The notes below the pieces were generated by a model. The model had not been told where the DNA came from. It did not search any database and saw only the letters and a program-made list of their open reading frames with translations. The position numbers and the translations under genes are program-made. A stretch of DNA of 26,863 nt, taken from an uncultured Coriobacteriaceae bacterium (GTDB lineage Bacteria; Actinomycetota; Coriobacteriia; Coriobacteriales; Eggerthellaceae). Of the stretch, positions 24,977-26,863 are shown in pieces. The first letter of the stretch is position 1; every line of letters starts with the position of its first letter. The stretch lies in contig CACXFZ010000056.1 in the NCBI GenBank assembly GCA_902767025.1, forward strand, positions 1 through 26,863, given 5' to 3'.

Positions 24977-26863
24977 GTGATCAACAAAGTTCTTCCATAC
25001 CTGGGCGCTGTGGCGGGTACGGCAGTGCTCATGCTGGTGCTGGTGGTGATGCCCGACGCGTTCGGGGCCATCCTGAACGGCGACGCGGCATCCCAGGAAG
25101 CGCAGGCGCAGCCCACCGGTCCCCTCATCGACTCCCTGACGACCGATCAGCTCGTCGAGCTGGCGAAGTCGGCCCCCGTTCCCAAGAAGCTCGAAGGCAG
25201 CACGGAAACCGTGGACGACAACGGCGTCGTGCGCGGCACCACCCCCGACGGCATCGAGTACACCGTGCATGGCCGCGGTGTGGGCGCGGCTTCGGGCGAC
25301 AAGATCACGCTTGCCGCCGTGGGCGACCAGATCGCCACCGAGCGCGCACTCGAGATTGCCGATGCGAACAAGGGCGAAGTGGGCGATCTGGAATACGACT
25401 TCAACCCCTGGTACAAGGAAGTCGGTCCGGCCATCCGCCAGTACGACCTGCGCTACATCAACCAGGAAACCGTCTTCGCGCTCGGCGACACCTGGGGCGA
25501 AACCCCCACGCATTACCCCAGCTTCAATTCGCCGGTGGCCGTTGCCGAGGCCATCTCGGACCAGAAGTTCAACCTGGTCAATTTCGCGACGAACCACATC
25601 TACGACTTCCAGGACTCGGGCATCGAGCTCAGCCACGAGCGGTGGAAGCAGTTCCCAGAGCTCATCGTGGCGGGCAGCTTCACCTCCGAGCAAGACCGCG
25701 AAACGGTGCAGATGATCGAGCGCAACGGCACCACCTTCGCCTTCCTGGCCTACACCTACGGCGACAACCGCTTCGCCAACGGCGAGGAAGTGCCCTCCAA
25801 CGACTACTACGACTGCTTCTTCGACGAAGAGCTGATGACCGCCGACATCGAACGCGCGAAGAAGGTTGCCGACGGCGTGATCGTCTCGATGCACTGGGGC
25901 GAGGAATACGACGAGAACCCCACCGGGGAGCAGCGCCAGTGGGCGCAGTGGCTCGCCGACATCGACGTAGATTTGGTCATCGGCACGCATGCCCACACCG
26001 TCCAGCCCGTGGAGTACTACACGGGTCGCAACGGCAACATCACGCCGGTGGTCTTCGGCCTGTCGGACCTGATCTGCAGCTGGGAGCTGGCCGACACGCT
26101 GCTCAGTGGCATGTTCACCTGCGACTTCGTCGTCGACGAGCAGGGCCATCCCCGCGCCCGCGAGCTGAAGTGGCACCCGATGGTGGAGTGGTCCGACGAC
26201 GAGGAAACCTACGTGCGCTTCCTGAACAGCATGGACGAGGACACCATCAACGCCAACACCCTGCCCACCGACGAGCAGAACCAATTCGCGCTGTACCGCG
26301 ACAAGACGCAGCGGGTTGTCAGCCAGGTCCCGGTCGAGTGGGACGCCGTCGAGCAGGACCTTTCGGCCACGCGCCCCGTGGAGCTGGTGGACAACGAGCC
26401 GTTCATCGACCCCGAGTTCTCTATCCCCGACGACTACGAAGTCAAGACGCCCGTCCAATCGGCGGGCTTCAACGGCATGCAGGTGCTCTGGATGGGGATG
26501 GAGCCCGGCGCCCCCGTCGAGGACCTGGGCGACCGGCGCATCGTGCTGTACCTGCACGGCGGCGCGTACGTGAACCAGTTCGACACGGGCCATCTGACGC
26601 TGCTCGACCAGGTGTGCCAGAACACCGACGCCGCCGCGATTGTGCCGCTCTATCCCATCGCCCCCGCACACAACTACGAAACCAGTTATGCCCTGCTCGG
26701 GCAGCTGTACAGCGACCTCGTGCAGGCATATGGGGCCGACCGCATCGTGATCATGGGAGACTCGGCAGGTGGCGGTCTGGCAGCGGGCCTGTGCGAGCAC
26801 GTGCTCACGGAGGGCCTGCCGCGCGCCCACAGCTGCATCCTCATCTCCCCGTGGCTCGACGCG
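24977..26863 (+). CDS. Membrane-anchored CapA domain fused to alpha/beta-hydrolase (partial)
   Basis: The gene starts at GTG 24977 behind GGGGTAGG and runs open to the window edge, giving 629 codons without a stop. Residues 5-28 are a membrane anchor, followed by a linker. Residues 100-400 are a CapA-like metallophosphoesterase domain: NQET, ATNH at 204-207, MHWGEEY at 305-311 and GTHAH at 336-340. From about 500 a second enzyme follows, an alpha/beta-hydrolase of the hormone-sensitive-lipase type, with the oxyanion HGG at 527-529 and the nucleophile elbow GDSAG at 594-598 (Ser596). Its Asp and His would lie beyond the window. The fusion suggests an extracytoplasmic enzyme that cuts an ester and acts on a related envelope polymer; this is inference. 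It is a relative of the CapA-like gene at 5467-7116. Confidence 0.87.
   Translation, partial: MINKVLPYLGAVAGTAVLMLVLVVMPDAFGAILNGDAASQEAQAQPTGPLIDSLTTDQLVELAKSAPVPKKLEGSTETVDDNGVVRGTTPDGIEYTVHGRGVGAASGDKITLAAVGDQIATERALEIADANKGEVGDLEYDFNPWYKEVGPAIRQYDLRYINQETVFALGDTWGETPTHYPSFNSPVAVAEAISDQKFNLVNFATNHIYDFQDSGIELSHERWKQFPELIVAGSFTSEQDRETVQMIERNGTTFAFLAYTYGDNRFANGEEVPSNDYYDCFFDEELMTADIERAKKVADGVIVSMHWGEEYDENPTGEQRQWAQWLADIDVDLVIGTHAHTVQPVEYYTGRNGNITPVVFGLSDLICSWELADTLLSGMFTCDFVVDEQGHPRARELKWHPMVEWSDDEETYVRFLNSMDEDTINANTLPTDEQNQFALYRDKTQRVVSQVPVEWDAVEQDLSATRPVELVDNEPFIDPEFSIPDDYEVKTPVQSAGFNGMQVLWMGMEPGAPVEDLGDRRIVLYLHGGAYVNQFDTGHLTLLDQVCQNTDAAAIVPLYPIAPAHNYETSYALLGQLYSDLVQAYGADRIVIMGDSAGGGLAAGLCEHVLTEGLPRAHSCILISPWLDA

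Noticed and set aside
24938..26830. Minus-strand 630-codon open frame opposite the CapA-esterase gene
   Set aside because: Antisense shadow; the plus strand has a membrane anchor and two enzyme domains.

Overview
The window is GC-rich bacterial DNA. AddA/AddB recombination enzymes, a secreted protein with three cell-wall-binding type 2 repeats, CapA-like enzymes and DUF3160/DUF5684 proteins together suggest a Gram-positive gut or oral anaerobe of the Coriobacteriia (Eggerthellaceae-like). This assignment is inferred from gene content and base composition; no marker gene proves it. No rRNA, tRNA or CRISPR array was seen.

Bases 1-2460 look like an accessory island. Genes are small, sparse and on both strands, and base composition drops in places. 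The island holds a small HTH protein overlapping a zinc-ribbon protein, a Nif11-like RiPP precursor (803-994), a 32-bp perfect inverted repeat, a cysteine-rich protein on the minus strand, and a 52-residue peptide with an Ile-Ser-Gly-Gly leader-like motif and its own well-spaced promoter (1943-2101). No maturation enzyme, peptidase or transporter for the peptides lies in the window.

Bases 2464-9624 hold two convergent units. On the plus strand is a 976-residue protein: two degenerate GGDEF domains, an EAL phosphodiesterase domain with its catalytic residues present, a PAS-like segment and a C-terminal isochorismatase-type cysteine hydrolase with an Asp-Lys-Cys triad. On the minus strand, a zinc-ribbon/membrane-anchored DUF3160 protein is followed 15 bases later by a membrane-anchored CapA-like protein.

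Bases 9880-15737 encode a small conserved-looking protein and two large exported proteins. One has a CAP domain, an Ig-like region and three CWB2 repeats. The other has ricin-type lectin repeats and a serine beta-lactamase/DD-peptidase-like domain. The two large genes converge on a strong bidirectional terminator.

Bases 15926-23950 form a tight operon, addB-addA-DUF2130, with 14-bp and 4-bp overlaps. AddAB is a helicase-nuclease that processes double-strand breaks. The DUF2130 protein has a coiled coil and a D...ExK pattern that hints at a third nuclease-like fold.

Bases 23990-26863 hold a minus-strand DUF5684 membrane protein and a divergent gene running off the window. The latter encodes a membrane-anchored CapA domain fused to an alpha/beta-hydrolase of the hormone-sensitive-lipase type. 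The most unusual items are the EAL-cysteine hydrolase fusion, the CapA-esterase fusion, the orphan peptide precursors and the DUF2130 partner of AddAB.
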